Assembly: GCF_004297265.1 (NCBI RefSeq)
Contig: NZ_SCUT01000021.1
Coordinates: forward strand, 1 to 64,000
DNA: 64,000 nucleotides
Direction: 5' to 3'
DNA from: Reyranella sp.
Lineage (GTDB): Bacteria > Pseudomonadota > Alphaproteobacteria > Reyranellales > Reyranellaceae
Part shown: one piece after another, positions 26,643-36,061 of the stretch
How positions within the stretch are numbered: position 1 is the stretch's first letter
How the letters are laid out: the number at the start of each line of letters is the position of its first letter
The notes under the pieces: model-generated
Database searches by the model: none
What the model saw: only the letters and a program-made list of their open reading frames with translations
Told to the model about the DNA's origin: nothing
Program-made: the position numbers and the translations under genes

Positions 26643-27893
26643 TTGGCCAAGAAACCTGCGAAGAAGGCCTTCACGCCCGACGCACGCGGTCCCCTGAACG
26701 GGGTCCGCGTCGTCGACCTGTCGCGGCTGGTGGCCGGCAACGTGCTGACCCTGCAGCTCGCGGACTTCGGCGCCGAGGTGATCAAGATCGAACCGCCCGA
26801 AGGCGACACCTTGCGCTCGTGGCGCGTGAAGGGCGTGGAGACCGCCTGGAAGGTCTACAGCCGCAACAAGAAGAGCGTGGCGCTCGACCTGCGGTCCGAT
26901 GCCGGCCGCACCATCGTGCGCGAGCTGGCGAAGACCGCCGCCATCCTGGTCGAGAGCTTCCGGCCGGGCGTGATGGAGGACATGGGCCTGTCGCCCGCCG
27001 AGCTGCATGCGATCAACCCGAAGCTGGTGATCGTGCGCATCTCGGGCTGGGGCCAGGATGGGCGCTATCGCCACAAGCCGGGCTTCGGCACGCTGATCGA
27101 GGGCTATAGCGGCTTCGCCTCGATGAACGGTTTCGCCGACCGCGAGCCGGTGCTGCCGCCCATGTACCTGGCCGACTGCATGGCCGCCCTGAACGGCTAC
27201 GGCGCGGTGATGGTGGCGCTGCGCGAGGTCGAGATGAACGGCGGCAACGGCCAGGTGCTCGACCTGCCGCTGTTCGATCCGCTCTTCTCCATGCTGGGCC
27301 CGCAGGCCGCCAACCACAGGCTGACCGGCGAGGTGAAGGTCCGCACCGGCAGCCGTTCGACCAACGCCGCACCGCGCAATGTCTACCAGACGAAGGACGG
27401 GAGCTGGGTCTGCCTCTCGGCCTCGACCCAGGGCATGGCGATGCGCGTGCTGGACAAGATCGGCCGGCCGGAACTCAAGGAGGATCCGCGCTTCTCGACC
27501 AACATCGAGAGGGTGCGCAACGGGGTCGAGCTCGACCGCATCATCGGCGAGTTCATCGGCGCCCGCGACCTCGACGAGAACCTGCGCTATTTCGACGAGG
27601 CTGGCGTCACCATCGGCCCGGTCTACGATATCTCGCAGATCGTCCAGGACGACTACGTTCTGGAGCGCGAATCGCTGATCGAGATCGACGATGCGGACAT
27701 GGGCGAGCTGCCGACCCATCCGGTCGTGCCGCGCATGTCCGGCACACCGGGTGCGCTCAAGAGCGCGGCGCCCAGGGTGGGCGAGCACAACGAAGCCGTG
27801 CTGAAGCCGATGCTGGGCGCGGCGGAGTACGACAAGCTCTGCGCATCGGGCGCGATTTCCGACGGCACGAACCCGGGAAAGAAGAAGAAGTGA
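26643..27893 (+). CDS. Class III (CaiB/BaiF-type) CoA-transferase
   Basis: The 416-residue protein opens GPLNGVRVVDLSRLVAGNVL and has IKIEPPEGDTLRSW, SRNKKSVALDLRS and the predicted catalytic Asp178 in YLADCMAALNG. Members move CoA between small carboxylic acids (formyl/oxalate, succinyl/malate or citramalate type). The start is a TTG at 26643, the only start between the previous stop and the conserved domain; no clear ribosome-binding site is seen. Its stop overlaps the GTG of a CitE-like lyase, suggesting activation of a hydroxy-acid followed by C-C cleavage. Confidence 0.92.
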   Translation: MAKKPAKKAFTPDARGPLNGVRVVDLSRLVAGNVLTLQLADFGAEVIKIEPPEGDTLRSWRVKGVETAWKVYSRNKKSVALDLRSDAGRTIVRELAKTAAILVESFRPGVMEDMGLSPAELHAINPKLVIVRISGWGQDGRYRHKPGFGTLIEGYSGFASMNGFADREPVLPPMYLADCMAALNGYGAVMVALREVEMNGGNGQVLDLPLFDPLFSMLGPQAANHRLTGEVKVRTGSRSTNAAPRNVYQTKDGSWVCLSASTQGMAMRVLDKIGRPELKEDPRFSTNIERVRNGVELDRIIGEFIGARDLDENLRYFDEAGVTIGPVYDISQIVQDDYVLERESLIEIDDADMGELPTHPVVPRMSGTPGALKSAAPRVGEHNEAVLKPMLGAAEYDKLCASGAISDGTNPGKKKK

Positions 27894-28783
27894 ACCGACC
27901 TGTTCCGCCCGTCTGGCGCTCGATCCTCTACGTTCCGGGCAACGTCCCGAAGTTCATCGACAAGGCGCACGAACGCGGCGCCGACTGCGTGCTTGTCGAC
28001 CTGGAGGACAGCGTGCAGCCGGCGCAGAAGCCCGAAGCGCGCGCGATGCTGCCGGACACGATGAAGAAGGTGGCGCGCGGTGGCGCCGACGTAGCGGTTC
28101 GCATCAACCGGCCGCTGCGCCTGGCGATCCCCGACATCGAGGCGGCGGTGCGGCCGGGCCTCTCGGCCCTGTTCGTCACCAAGACCGAGGGGGTGCAGCA
28201 TCTGCGCCTGCTCGACGAGGTGGTGAGCGAACTGGAGCGCGAGCGCGGCATGAAGGTGGGCGGCGTCGGCTTCGCCGCCATGATCGAGCATCCGCGCGCG
28301 CTCACCGAACTGAACGACATCGCCGAGCGCGGGCCCCGCGTCATCGCCATGATGCTGGGGGGCGAGGATTTCGCGCTGGAGACCGGCTCGGTGCCCGGTG
28401 ACGAGACGCTGGAACTGCCCAAGCGCATGGTGGCCTTCGCGGCGCAGGCGCATGGCGTGTCGGCGTTCGGCATCCTGGGAACCGTCGCCGACTATTCCGA
28501 CCCCGCCGCCTACCGGAAGAGCGCCGAACGGGCGCGGCGCTTCGGCTTCACCGGCGGCACCTGCATCCACCCCGGCCTGGTCGGGGCGCTCAACGAAGCC
28601 TTCACGCCGACGGCGGACGACGTCGCCTATGCGAGGAAGCTGATCGCGGCCGACGAAAAAGCCGCGGCCGAGGGCCGCGGCTCGTTCTCGGTGGATGGCA
28701 AGATGATCGACATCCCGGTGATCGATCGCGCCCGCCGTCTGATCCAGCGATACGAAGCGATCGAACGGCGTCTCGAGAGATGA
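27890..28783 (+). CDS. CitE-like HpcH/HpaI aldolase (malyl/citramalyl/beta-hydroxyacyl-CoA lyase type)
   Basis: The 297-residue TIM-barrel protein carries CitE-family motifs: WRSILYVPGNVPKF, CVLVDLEDSVQPAQK (metal Asp/Glu), VRINRP, IEHPRALTELNDIA and MLGGEDFALETG. Such lyases split CoA esters of malate, citramalate or methylmalate into acetyl-CoA and a keto acid, or hydrolyse them. It starts with a GTG that overlaps the CoA-transferase stop (GTGA), so the two are coupled. With the transferase it could form a two-step route: acid to CoA ester, then to smaller acids. Confidence 0.92.
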   Translation: MNRPVPPVWRSILYVPGNVPKFIDKAHERGADCVLVDLEDSVQPAQKPEARAMLPDTMKKVARGGADVAVRINRPLRLAIPDIEAAVRPGLSALFVTKTEGVQHLRLLDEVVSELERERGMKVGGVGFAAMIEHPRALTELNDIAERGPRVIAMMLGGEDFALETGSVPGDETLELPKRMVAFAAQAHGVSAFGILGTVADYSDPAAYRKSAERARRFGFTGGTCIHPGLVGALNEAFTPTADDVAYARKLIAADEKAAAEGRGSFSVDGKMIDIPVIDRARRLIQRYEAIERRLER

Positions 28784-28786
28784 CTT

Positions 28787-28806
28787 GCTGGGGGCACGCC
28801 CCCAGC
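28787..28806. terminator. Hairpin between convergent genes
   Basis: GCTGGGGG (28787-28794), loop CACG, CCCCCAGC (28799-28806). The perfect eight-base stem fills the 25-bp gap between the CitE-like gene (plus) and petC (minus), fitting a bidirectional transcript end; no T-run on either side. Confidence 0.65.
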
Positions 28807-28808
28807 GA

Positions 28809-29606
28809 TCAGTGCTTGTCGGCCCACACCGTGCGCTTCACGGCATACATCAGGCCGGCCAGCGCCAGGAGGAACAGGATGACCCGCACGCCGGTGCGCT
28901 TGCGGTCTTCCATGTGCGGCTCGGACGCCCAGGCCAGGAACTCGACGACGTCGGAGGCTTCCTGGTCCAGCGTGGCCTTGGTGCCGTCGGCGTAGGTCAC
29001 CTTGTCGTCGCTGAGCGGCGGCGCCATGGCGATCTTGTGGCCCGGGAAGTATTTGTTGAAGTTGTCGTCCTTCTTGACGTCGAACTCCTTGATCTGCTCC
29101 GGCGTCAGCTTGTCGTACGGAACGTAGCCGGTGAGGATGCCGTAGATGTAGTCGGGGCCGTACTCGCGCGCCTTGACGATGACGCTGAGGTCGGGCGGCG
29201 CCTTGCCGTTGTTGGCGGCCGCCGCCGCGGCCTCGTTCGGGAACGGCTTCTTGAAGCGGTCGGACGGGCGGGCCGGCCGGTCGACCGGTGCGCCATCGTC
29301 GTTGAGATCGGAAACTGAGATGTCCTTGATCAGGCCCTTCACCTGGTTCTCGGTCAGGCCGAGTTCGGTCAGGTTGCGATAGGACATGAGCGACAGCGAA
29401 TGGCAGGCCGCGCAGACTTCCTGGTAGACCTGGAAGCCACGCTGGGCAGCGGCACGATCGAAGGTGCCGAACGGTCCCTGGAAGTGCCAGTGCTTGTGCG
29501 GCGGATGCTCGGTCCCGCCGGCCGCGATGGCGACGGTGCCGGTGGCGACGGCCGCCAGCGCGATGGCGCCGGAGACCAGGAGATTGCGGGCGAAAGGCTT
29601 GCGCAT
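28809..29606 (-). CDS. petC: Cytochrome c1 of the bc1 complex
   Basis: The 265-residue haem protein has a signal sequence (VSGAIALAAVATGTVAIAAG), the c-type haem motif CAACH within VCAACHSLSLMSYRNL, the axial Met segment GHKIAMAPPLSD and a C-terminal membrane anchor (VRVILFLLALAGLMYAV). It passes electrons from the Rieske protein to cytochrome c or an oxidase on the periplasmic side. The frame is open upstream; the ATG at 29606 gives the signal peptide and lies five bases after the cytochrome b stop. It is the last gene of petABC. Confidence 0.95.
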   Translation of the reverse strand: MRKPFARNLLVSGAIALAAVATGTVAIAAGGTEHPPHKHWHFQGPFGTFDRAAAQRGFQVYQEVCAACHSLSLMSYRNLTELGLTENQVKGLIKDISVSDLNDDGAPVDRPARPSDRFKKPFPNEAAAAAANNGKAPPDLSVIVKAREYGPDYIYGILTGYVPYDKLTPEQIKEFDVKKDDNFNKYFPGHKIAMAPPLSDDKVTYADGTKATLDQEASDVVEFLAWASEPHMEDRKRTGVRVILFLLALAGLMYAVKRTVWADKH

Positions 29607-29611
29607 GGCTC

Positions 29612-30847
29612 TTAGACCGCCTTTTTCTTGAGCACCGCGTCGGCGATGCTGGGAGGCAATGGCAACGGCCGCTCGATCTTGCCCAGGATCGGCAGCAGGA
29701 CGAGGAAGTGCGCGAAGTAGTACAGCGTCGCGAGCTGCGACAGCGGCACCCAGAAGCCTTCCGGCGGCTTGGAACCGCAGATGCCCAGGACGATCACGTC
29801 GACCACCAGGAACATCATGAACCACTTGTAGATCGGCCGGAACGTGCAGGACCGGACGCGCGACGTGTCGAGCCACGGCAGGATGAACAGCACCGCGATG
29901 GCGCCGAACATCGCCAGCACGCCGCCCAGCTTGTCGGGGATGGCGCGCAGGATCGCGTAGAACGGCAGGAAGTACCATTCCGGCACGATGTGCGCCGGCG
30001 TGACCAGCGGGTTGGCCGGGATGTAGTTGTCCGGATGGCCCATGTAGTCGGGCGCGAAGAAGACGAACACCGCGTAGACGATCAGGAAGCAGACGACGCC
30101 GAAACCGTCCTTCATCGTGTAGTACGGATGGAACGGGACGGTGTCCTGCGGGCCCTTCGGGTCGATGCCGGTCGGGTTGTTCGAGCCGTGGATGTGCAGC
30201 GCGACGACGTGCAGCGCCACGACCGCCACGATGACGAACGGCAGCAGGTAGTGCAGGGCGAAGAAGCGGTTGAGCGTCGGGTTGTCGACGGCGAAGCCGC
30301 CCCACAGCCAGGTGACGATCGATTCGCCGACCACCGGAAGCGCCGAGAACAGGTTGGTGATGACGGTGGCGCCCCAGAAGCTCATCTGGCCCCATGGCAG
30401 CACGTAGCCCATGAAAGCCGTCGCCATCATCAGCAGGAAGATGACCACGCCCAGGATCCACAGCAGTTCGCGCGGCGCCTTGTAGGAGCCGTAGTACATG
30501 CCGCGGAAGATGTGGATGTAGACGGCGATGAAGAAGAACGAGGCGCCGTTCATGTGCAGGTCGCGGATCAGCCAGCCCTGCGGCACGTCGCGGTCGATGC
30601 GCTCGACCGAGTCGAAGGCCATCAGCACGTGCGGCGTGTAGTTGGTCGCGAGCACGATGCCGGTGGCGATCATGAGGACCAGCATCACCGTGGCGATCGC
30701 GCCGAAGTTCCAGAAGTAGTTGAAATTCCGTGGCGTCGGAAACGTGTGATATTCCTTCTCGATGTACGAGAAGATCGGCAGGCGGTAATCGATCCAGGCG
30801 ATCACCTTGTTATTGAAGACCGGCGGCGTGCCGTGTGACGAGGCCAT
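29612..30847 (-). CDS. petB: Cytochrome b of the bc1 complex
   Basis: The 411-residue membrane protein has about eight helices, paired haem-ligand histidines in the second and fourth helices ([20 protein letters not shown] and [20 protein letters not shown] regions) and the quinol-site segment [10 protein letters not shown], the bacterial PEWY motif. It oxidises quinol at the Qo site and reduces quinone at Qi. It lies 42 bases after petA and just before petC. Confidence 0.97.
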   Translation of the reverse strand: MASSHGTPPVFNNKVIAWIDYRLPIFSYIEKEYHTFPTPRNFNYFWNFGAIATVMLVLMIATGIVLATNYTPHVLMAFDSVERIDRDVPQGWLIRDLHMNGASFFFIAVYIHIFRGMYYGSYKAPRELLWILGVVIFLLMMATAFMGYVLPWGQMSFWGATVITNLFSALPVVGESIVTWLWGGFAVDNPTLNRFFALHYLLPFVIVAVVALHVVALHIHGSNNPTGIDPKGPQDTVPFHPYYTMKDGFGVVCFLIVYAVFVFFAPDYMGHPDNYIPANPLVTPAHIVPEWYFLPFYAILRAIPDKLGGVLAMFGAIAVLFILPWLDTSRVRSCTFRPIYKWFMMFLVVDVIVLGICGSKPPEGFWVPLSQLATLYYFAHFLVLLPILGKIERPLPLPPSIADAVLKKKAV

Positions 30848-30889
30848 TCTGGAACTCCAGCGAGATCTGAGGCGGACGACCTGGGTCGA

Positions 30890-31456
30890 TCAGCCGATGC
30901 GAACGAGCGAGTCGGAAGTGAACAGGTAGTCCGGAATCACGAGATTCTTCGGCGCCGGCCCTTTGCGGATGCGGCCCGACGTGTCGTAGCTCGAGCCGTG
31001 GCAGGGGCAGAACCAGCCGCCGAACTCGCCCTTCGGGTCACCCGGCTTGTTGCCGAGCGGCACGCAGCCCAGATGGGTGCAGACGCCGATCATGATCAGC
31101 CATTCCGGGCGGACCTTCTTGGCGGTGTCGGTGACGCGCTTGTTGTCGGTCTCCGGATCCGGCAGCTGCGACATCGGCACAGCCTCGGCTTCCTTGATTT
31201 CAGCCTCGGTGCGGTGACGGATGAACACCGGCTTGCCGCGCCATTTCACAGTGACGGCCTGGCCGACCGCGATCGGGGTCACGTTCACCTCGATGGTCGA
31301 CAGGGCCAACGTATCTGCGGCGGGATTGAGGTTATTGATGAAGGGCCACGCGACGGCGGCGGCACCAACGGCGCCAAGAGCGCCCGTCGCGACCATGAGG
31401 AAGTCGCGCCGTGTCGGTTCGCCGTGCCCGTGTACCGGTGTGCTTGAAGCAGCCAT
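30890..31456 (-). CDS. petA: Rieske iron-sulfur subunit of the bc1 complex
   Basis: The 188-residue protein has a twin-arginine-type anchor ([20 protein letters not shown]), needed because the folded Rieske domain is Tat-exported and stays tethered by this helix. The cluster motifs [10 protein letters not shown] and [20 protein letters not shown] supply the two Cys and two His ligands and the disulfide Cys pair. It is the promoter-proximal gene of petABC on the minus strand, divergent from trmL across 160 bases. Confidence 0.97.
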   Translation of the reverse strand: MAASSTPVHGHGEPTRRDFLMVATGALGAVGAAAVAWPFINNLNPAADTLALSTIEVNVTPIAVGQAVTVKWRGKPVFIRHRTEAEIKEAEAVPMSQLPDPETDNKRVTDTAKKVRPEWLIMIGVCTHLGCVPLGNKPGDPKGEFGGWFCPCHGSSYDTSGRIRKGPAPKNLVIPDYLFTSDSLVRIG

Positions 31457-31616
31457 GATTACTCTCTTCCGTCCCCCCGAGGAGATGGCGGGTATATAGC
31501 CGGGAAAGCCCCTTTTGTTTCAAGGCTCTGTTGGTCGCAGGCCCGATGCGCGGCACTGTGTGACCGCGTGCCGCAGAAGGAGCGTTCCGTGTAGCGGACG
31601 GGAGTGGCGAAGTTCA

Positions 31617-32075
31617 ATGCGTCTTGCCTTGTATGAACCCGATATCCCTCAAAATCTAGGGGCTTTCATCCGCCTGTCGGCCGGTTTGGGCGTTCCGCTG
31701 GACGTCATAGAACCCTGTGGCTTCCCGGTGGACGACAAGCGGATCCGCCGGGCGGCCATGGATTATTACGACCTAGCCACCCTCGCCCGGCACGCCTCCT
31801 GGGCGGCCTTTTGCCGGGATCGGCCGCCGGGACGCCTGGTTCTGCTGACCACGACCGGGGCCGAACGCCTGCCGGACGCGGTTTTCCGGTCCGACGACAT
31901 CCTCCTGATGGGGCGGGAAAGCGCCGGGGTGCCGCCGGAGGTGCACGCGGCAGCCGATCTCCGGGTCCGGATCCCCCTGCAGGCTGGGGCAAGGTCACTC
32001 AATGTCGCCCTGGCGGCCGCGATGGTATTGAGCGAGGCCCTTCGCCAGACCTCGGGATTCGAAAAGCTCGCATGA
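31617..32075 (+). CDS. trmL: tRNA (cytidine/uridine-34-2'-O)-methyltransferase
   Basis: The 152-residue SPOUT methyltransferase has the TrmL motifs [32 protein letters not shown] and [20 protein letters not shown], which form the trefoil-knot AdoMet site. It methylates the wobble ribose of leucine tRNAs. The frame is open 34 codons upstream of the ATG at 31617, but homology to the family begins there. Its TGA overlaps the hemF start (ATGA). The length is normal for TrmL. Confidence 0.93.
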   Translation: MRLALYEPDIPQNLGAFIRLSAGLGVPLDVIEPCGFPVDDKRIRRAAMDYYDLATLARHASWAAFCRDRPPGRLVLLTTTGAERLPDAVFRSDDILLMGRESAGVPPEVHAAADLRVRIPLQAGARSLNVALAAAMVLSEALRQTSGFEKLA

Positions 32076-32998
32076 CCGCCAAGCCTGCCCGCACCGCCAC
32101 CGGCCCCAACGGCCCTTCTCCCCTGCCCGACCAAGCGACGATCGCCCGTCGGAAGGAAGAGGCCGCTTCCTGGTTCGCCGGCCTGCGCGACCGCATCTGC
32201 GCCGAGTTCGAGCGGATCGAGGACGAGCTGGCGGGCACGCACACCGACAGGGAACCGGGCCGCTTCGAGCGCAAGGACTGGCGGCGCGAGAAGGGGCCGA
32301 ACGGCGAGGATCGCGGCGGCGGAACCATGTCGCTGATGCGCGGCCGGGTGTTCGAGAAGGTCGGCGTCAACATCTCGACCGTGTTCGGCGAGTTCAGCCC
32401 CGAGTTCCGCGGCCAGATCCCCGGCGCCGCGCAGGACCCGCGCTTCTTCGCCTCCGGCATCTCGCTCGTCGCGCACCTGCAGTCGCCCCGGGTGCCGGCG
32501 GTGCACATGAACACGCGCTACATCGTGACCACACGCAGCTGGTTCGGCGGCGGCGCCGACCTGACGCCGATGGTGCCGCACGAGCCCGACACGCACGACT
32601 TCCATGCCGCTTTCCGCACCACCTGCGACGCGCACGATCCGGCCTATCATCCGAACTTCAAGGAATGGTGCGACGAGTACTTCTTCCTGTCTCATCGCAA
32701 TGAGGCGCGCGGCATCGGCGGCATCTTCTACGACTATCTCGACAGCGGCGACCATGCGCGCGACTTCGCCTTCACACGTGCCGTCGGCGAGACCTTCCTC
32801 GACATCTACCCGAAGCTGGTACGGCGTCACATGAACGAGCCGTGGACCGACGCCGAGCGCGCCCACCAGCTCACGCGCCGCGGCCGCTACGTCGAGTTCA
32901 ACCTGCTGCACGACCGCGGCACGCGATTCGGCCTGATGACGGGCGGCAATGTCGAAGCGATCCTGATGTCGCTGCCTCCCGAGGTGCGGTGGCCTTAA
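32072..32998 (+). CDS. hemF: Oxygen-dependent coproporphyrinogen III oxidase
   Basis: The 308-residue enzyme decarboxylates coproporphyrinogen III to protoporphyrinogen IX with O2. Its start is the ATG overlapping the trmL stop. Family motifs are present: [57 protein letters not shown] and [18 protein letters not shown]. An extra alanine/proline-rich N-terminus of about 30 residues precedes the domain. Haem made by this route would serve the adjacent bc1 complex. Confidence 0.96.
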   Translation: MTAKPARTATGPNGPSPLPDQATIARRKEEAASWFAGLRDRICAEFERIEDELAGTHTDREPGRFERKDWRREKGPNGEDRGGGTMSLMRGRVFEKVGVNISTVFGEFSPEFRGQIPGAAQDPRFFASGISLVAHLQSPRVPAVHMNTRYIVTTRSWFGGGADLTPMVPHEPDTHDFHAAFRTTCDAHDPAYHPNFKEWCDEYFFLSHRNEARGIGGIFYDYLDSGDHARDFAFTRAVGETFLDIYPKLVRRHMNEPWTDAERAHQLTRRGRYVEFNLLHDRGTRFGLMTGGNVEAILMSLPPEVRWP

Positions 32999-33012
32999 AG
33001 ATAGGCCGTCGT

Positions 33013-33030
33013 CTCAATGGAGCGCGCCAC
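33013..33030. repeat. Half copy of the GGAGCGCGCCACT palindrome
   Basis: TCAATGGAGCGCGCCACT matches one arm, with flank, of the palindromes at 17564-17591 and 53003-53027; the second arm is missing. It fills the short gap between the convergent hemF and ATPase genes. Confidence 0.5.
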
Positions 33031-33032
33031 TG

Positions 33033-34187
33033 CTACCGACCCGGCCAGTTCCACATCGGGCGGTCTTCGCCCTCGGCGACGGTTTCGCCGAGCTGCTTCG
33101 TCAAAGTGATGCGCCGTCCGCCGGCTTTCGTGAGCGCCGCGACCAGACGCTCGGCATGGGAGACCACGATGATCTGCGATCGCTTCGCCGCATCTGCGAT
33201 GAGACGGGCAAGAGGCGCCAACAGATCCGGATGTAGGCTGGTCTCGGGCTCGTTCAGGATCATCAGCGAGGGCGGCCGCGGCGACAGCAGCGCGGCCACC
33301 AGCAACAGGTAGCGCAGCGTTCCGTCCGACAGTTCCGTGGCCTTCAACGGCCGCAGCAACCCGTGCTGCAACATCTCGACCTCGAAATAGCCGTCGCTCA
33401 CCGCGACATCGACCGAGCCGCCGGGAAAGGCGTCGGCGACGGCGGCCTCGAGCTGGCCCTCGATGCCGATCTCCTGGATGGTGGCGATGGCGGCGGCGAG
33501 ATCGGCACCGTCGCCCGCGAGCACGGGAGTCCGCGTGCCGACCTGGCGGCGGCGCGCGGGCGCCTCGCTGTCGGTGCGGAAGTGATCGTAGAAGCGCCAG
33601 TCGCGCAGCTGCTCGCGCAACGACAGGAGTTCCGCACCATCCTCGGGATTGGCGCAGTGGGTCAGCATGCTGTCGAACGGCTGAAGATGCGTATGGGCCT
33701 GCCTCCGCTGGCCGGTACGGTCGCGCAGCGTCACCGAAGGACCGAGCCTTTCGGCGAAGGCATTGGCACGCTGCAGCACCAGGCCGGTCCACAGCGACTC
33801 GGTCTTGATCACCGGATCGCGGCCGAACAGGCCACCCGGGATCGGCAGGCCGAGATCGATCGCGTAGCCGTAGGAGTCCGAGGAGAAGCCCAGCTTGAGG
33901 CTGACCGGCCCCTTGCGCACCGTTCCCTGCACCGCCTGCTCACCGCGCTTCATGCCGCGCGAGAACTGCTCGGGACCGGCCCACAGCACGGAGGAGATGC
34001 CGCCCTCCATGGCGAGCGACTGGATGATCCGTCCCTGCGCGACATCGGCCAGCAGGCGCAACGCGCGATAGAGGCTCGACTTGCCGCTGCCATTCGCACC
34101 GGTGACGACCGTGAGCGGCTCGACCTCGAGCCGCACGTCACGCAGCGAGCGATAGCCCGATATGCAGAGCCTGGAAACGATGCTCAC
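33033..34187 (-). CDS. Stand-alone SMC/RecF-like AAA ATPase (COG4637-type)
   Basis: The 384-residue ATPase begins with ISGYRSLRDVRLEVEPLTVV and Walker A GANGSGKSS, has a signature-like ELSDGTLRYLLLVAALLSP, a Walker B LMILNEPETSLHPDL and the D-loop/His switch IIVVSHAERL. The coiled-coil arms of true SMC proteins are absent or short. No TOPRIM nuclease domain is present, so it is not an OLD nuclease. Function unknown. It starts with a GTG and is last in a minus-strand operon with CCA nucleotidyltransferase, so a tRNA or stress role is possible. Confidence 0.85.
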   Translation of the reverse strand: MSIVSRLCISGYRSLRDVRLEVEPLTVVTGANGSGKSSLYRALRLLADVAQGRIIQSLAMEGGISSVLWAGPEQFSRGMKRGEQAVQGTVRKGPVSLKLGFSSDSYGYAIDLGLPIPGGLFGRDPVIKTESLWTGLVLQRANAFAERLGPSVTLRDRTGQRRQAHTHLQPFDSMLTHCANPEDGAELLSLREQLRDWRFYDHFRTDSEAPARRRQVGTRTPVLAGDGADLAAAIATIQEIGIEGQLEAAVADAFPGGSVDVAVSDGYFEVEMLQHGLLRPLKATELSDGTLRYLLLVAALLSPRPPSLMILNEPETSLHPDLLAPLARLIADAAKRSQIIVVSHAERLVAALTKAGGRRITLTKQLGETVAEGEDRPMWNWPGR

Positions 34188-34194
34188 CGTGGGC

Positions 34195-34602
34195 TCACGA
34201 CGACCGTTTCGCCATCGCCCAGCCCGCCAGCAGCGGCGCCGCGAACAGCACGAGTACCAGCAGCGGATAGGGTGCGCCCCACCAGAAGCCGAGACGATCG
34301 AAGAAGGCTTCGGCCCCTTCCTCGTAGGTCACGCGGGCATAGGTGAAGCCCGCCAGCATCGTCGAGGTCGGCCACAGCAACGCCGCCAGCAACGCAGCCT
34401 CGAACCACTGGCTGCCCGTCGTGCGCCGCGCATGGATGATCGCCACCATGACGACGTAGGGGATCGGCACCAGCGTCTTGTACCATTCGACCGCGCGTAC
34501 CGAGAGGGTGGCGGCGATCCAGGTGTCGCCCACCAGGTCGTTCATCACGACGACGGCGGCAATCGCGCACCACAGCGCGAAGACGAGTCCCGGCCGGATC
34601 AC
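34195..34602 (-). CDS. Small membrane protein of unknown function, four helices
   Basis: The 135-residue protein has four hydrophobic segments (VFALWCAIAAVVVMNDLVG, PYVVMVAIIHA, ALLAALLWPTSTMLAGFTY, YPLLVLVLFAAPLLAGWAM) and no motif I recognise. A GTG start that overlaps the CCA gene stop (GTGA) is chosen; the frame is open upstream but lies inside that gene. Seven bases separate it from the ATPase start, so all three are co-transcribed. Confidence 0.7.
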   Translation of the reverse strand: MIRPGLVFALWCAIAAVVVMNDLVGDTWIAATLSVRAVEWYKTLVPIPYVVMVAIIHARRTTGSQWFEAALLAALLWPTSTMLAGFTYARVTYEEGAEAFFDRLGFWWGAPYPLLVLVLFAAPLLAGWAMAKRSS

Positions 34603-35813
34603 GCGGCGCGGACCCGCTTTTCCAGTTCGGCGAGACAGGCCGCACGATCCGCCGCGAAGTCGCCGTCGATCCACCAGCGTTCCACCGCCTCGATCATGGC
34701 GCCGACCTTGGGTCCGGGCTTCAAGCCGAGCTTCAGCGCATCGCCGCCGCTCACCGGCAATTCCGGCGGCGTCCAGTCGCGCGCCATCGCGAGTGCTGCC
34801 CGCCAGTCACCCGGCGCATCGACCGCGAGCAGGAGGCGGTCGGCGTAGAGATTGCCGCCCAGCGCATAGATCTGTTCACGCCACGCTTTCGGACCGCCGG
34901 CCACGTCGATGACCGGTTCGGCCGCCAGCATGACCTCGAGCCGCAGGGCTTCCTGCGTCGACAACCTCAACCGCTTGCCGATCACCGTGGCAGCGGCATC
35001 GGCCGAAAGGATCGATGCCAGGCGACGGATCGGATCGGGCCTGTCCTCGCGCGCGATCAGCGCCCGCAGCCTCGCCGTGCCGTCGCATTCGGGCAGCCAG
35101 TGATCGAGGATGGCAGCTTCGCGCATCGCGGCGATCGTGTCGGCCGGCGCGGGCGCTTCGAGCAGGCGCAGCAGTTCCTTGCGCACCCTCTCGCCCGACA
35201 GACCGCGCAGGCCGCCGGCATTGCGCCGGCAGGCCTCGAACCCGGCCGGATCGAAGGGCGGCCGCCCGTACCAGGCATGGAAGCGGAAGAAGCGCAGGAT
35301 GCGCAGCCGGTCCTCGGCGATGCGCTGGTCGGGATCGCCGATGAAGCGCACGCGCGCCTCGGCGAGATCGATGCGGCCGTCGAACGGATCGTAGAGCGTG
35401 CCGTCGAGATCGGCATAGAGCGCGTTGAAGGTGAAGTCGCGGCGGCTCGCATCCTCCAGCCAGTCGTCGGTGAAGGCCACGACCGCGTGCCGGCCGTCGG
35501 TTTCGACGTCGCGGCGCAGGGTCGTGAGTTCCAGCGGCCGTCCGTCGATGACCGCCGTCACCGTGCCGTGCTTCAGGCCCGTCGGCACCACTTTGATCCG
35601 GGCCGCCTCGAGGGCCCGCATCACCGTCTCGGGCGACTTGTCGACGGCGAGGTCCGCATCCTTGGCAAGGGGTGATGAGCCGAGCACCGTATCGCGCACC
35701 CAGCCGCCGACGAAGCGCGCCAAAATGCCCGCACGACCGAGCGCATCGAACAATGTCCCGATCGCGGCATCGTTCGACCAGGGCGGCACCTCCAGACGTC
35801 CGACGGGCTTCAT
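34599..35813 (-). CDS. cca: CCA tRNA nucleotidyltransferase (poly(A) polymerase family)
   Basis: The 404-residue enzyme adds or repairs the 3' CCA of tRNA. Class II motifs are clear: FVGGWVRDTVLG, the catalytic pair in AKDADLAVD, the ATTR-like TTLRRDVETDGRHAVV, DDWLEDASRRDFTFNALY and the ribose/base-selecting DRLRILRFFRF. C-terminal helices follow. Its ATG overlaps the stop of the small DUF6111-like gene, and its stop overlaps the next start. Whether it makes full CCA or only part cannot be read from sequence. Confidence 0.94.
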   Translation of the reverse strand: MKPVGRLEVPPWSNDAAIGTLFDALGRAGILARFVGGWVRDTVLGSSPLAKDADLAVDKSPETVMRALEAARIKVVPTGLKHGTVTAVIDGRPLELTTLRRDVETDGRHAVVAFTDDWLEDASRRDFTFNALYADLDGTLYDPFDGRIDLAEARVRFIGDPDQRIAEDRLRILRFFRFHAWYGRPPFDPAGFEACRRNAGGLRGLSGERVRKELLRLLEAPAPADTIAAMREAAILDHWLPECDGTARLRALIAREDRPDPIRRLASILSADAAATVIGKRLRLSTQEALRLEVMLAAEPVIDVAGGPKAWREQIYALGGNLYADRLLLAVDAPGDWRAALAMARDWTPPELPVSGGDALKLGLKPGPKVGAMIEAVERWWIDGDFAADRAACLAELEKRVRAA

Positions 35814-36043
35814 GGCGCGAACAGCCCCCCGTAGCCCTGGTCCTGGGTGAAGAACATGACGATGAAGCCCACGATGGCGCAGGCGAAGCCCGCGATGCCG
35901 AGCCAGGTCATCGGCATATCCTGCCACGACGGCAAGGTGCCGGCGATCTGGCGCTCCTGCTTGATCTTCACCGCCCAGGCCCAGAGGAAGAAGGCGCCGA
36001 AGGGCGCCAGCACGAGGACCAGGATCAGGAGGACGACACGCAT
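35810..36043 (-). CDS. Small two-helix membrane protein, DUF6111-like
   Basis: The 77-residue protein has an N-terminal helix (VVLLILVLVLAPFGAFFLWA) and a second one (TWLGIAGFACAIVGFIVMFF) with a short loop holding PSWQDMPMTW. Size, context (between a NUDIX CoA pyrophosphatase and CCA nucleotidyltransferase) and sequence feel match DUF6111 of Rhodospirillales; that name is from memory. Function unknown. It overlaps the CCA gene start by four bases. Confidence 0.75.
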   Translation of the reverse strand: MRVVLLILVLVLAPFGAFFLWAWAVKIKQERQIAGTLPSWQDMPMTWLGIAGFACAIVGFIVMFFTQDQGYGGLFAP

Positions 36044-36061
36044 GAATGCTCCCGGCCTGCG

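Noticed and set aside
33033-34187. An anti-phage OLD/Gabija-type defence system.
   Set aside because: The ATPase lacks a TOPRIM nuclease domain and no helicase, nuclease or toxin gene is beside it; neighbours are housekeeping genes.
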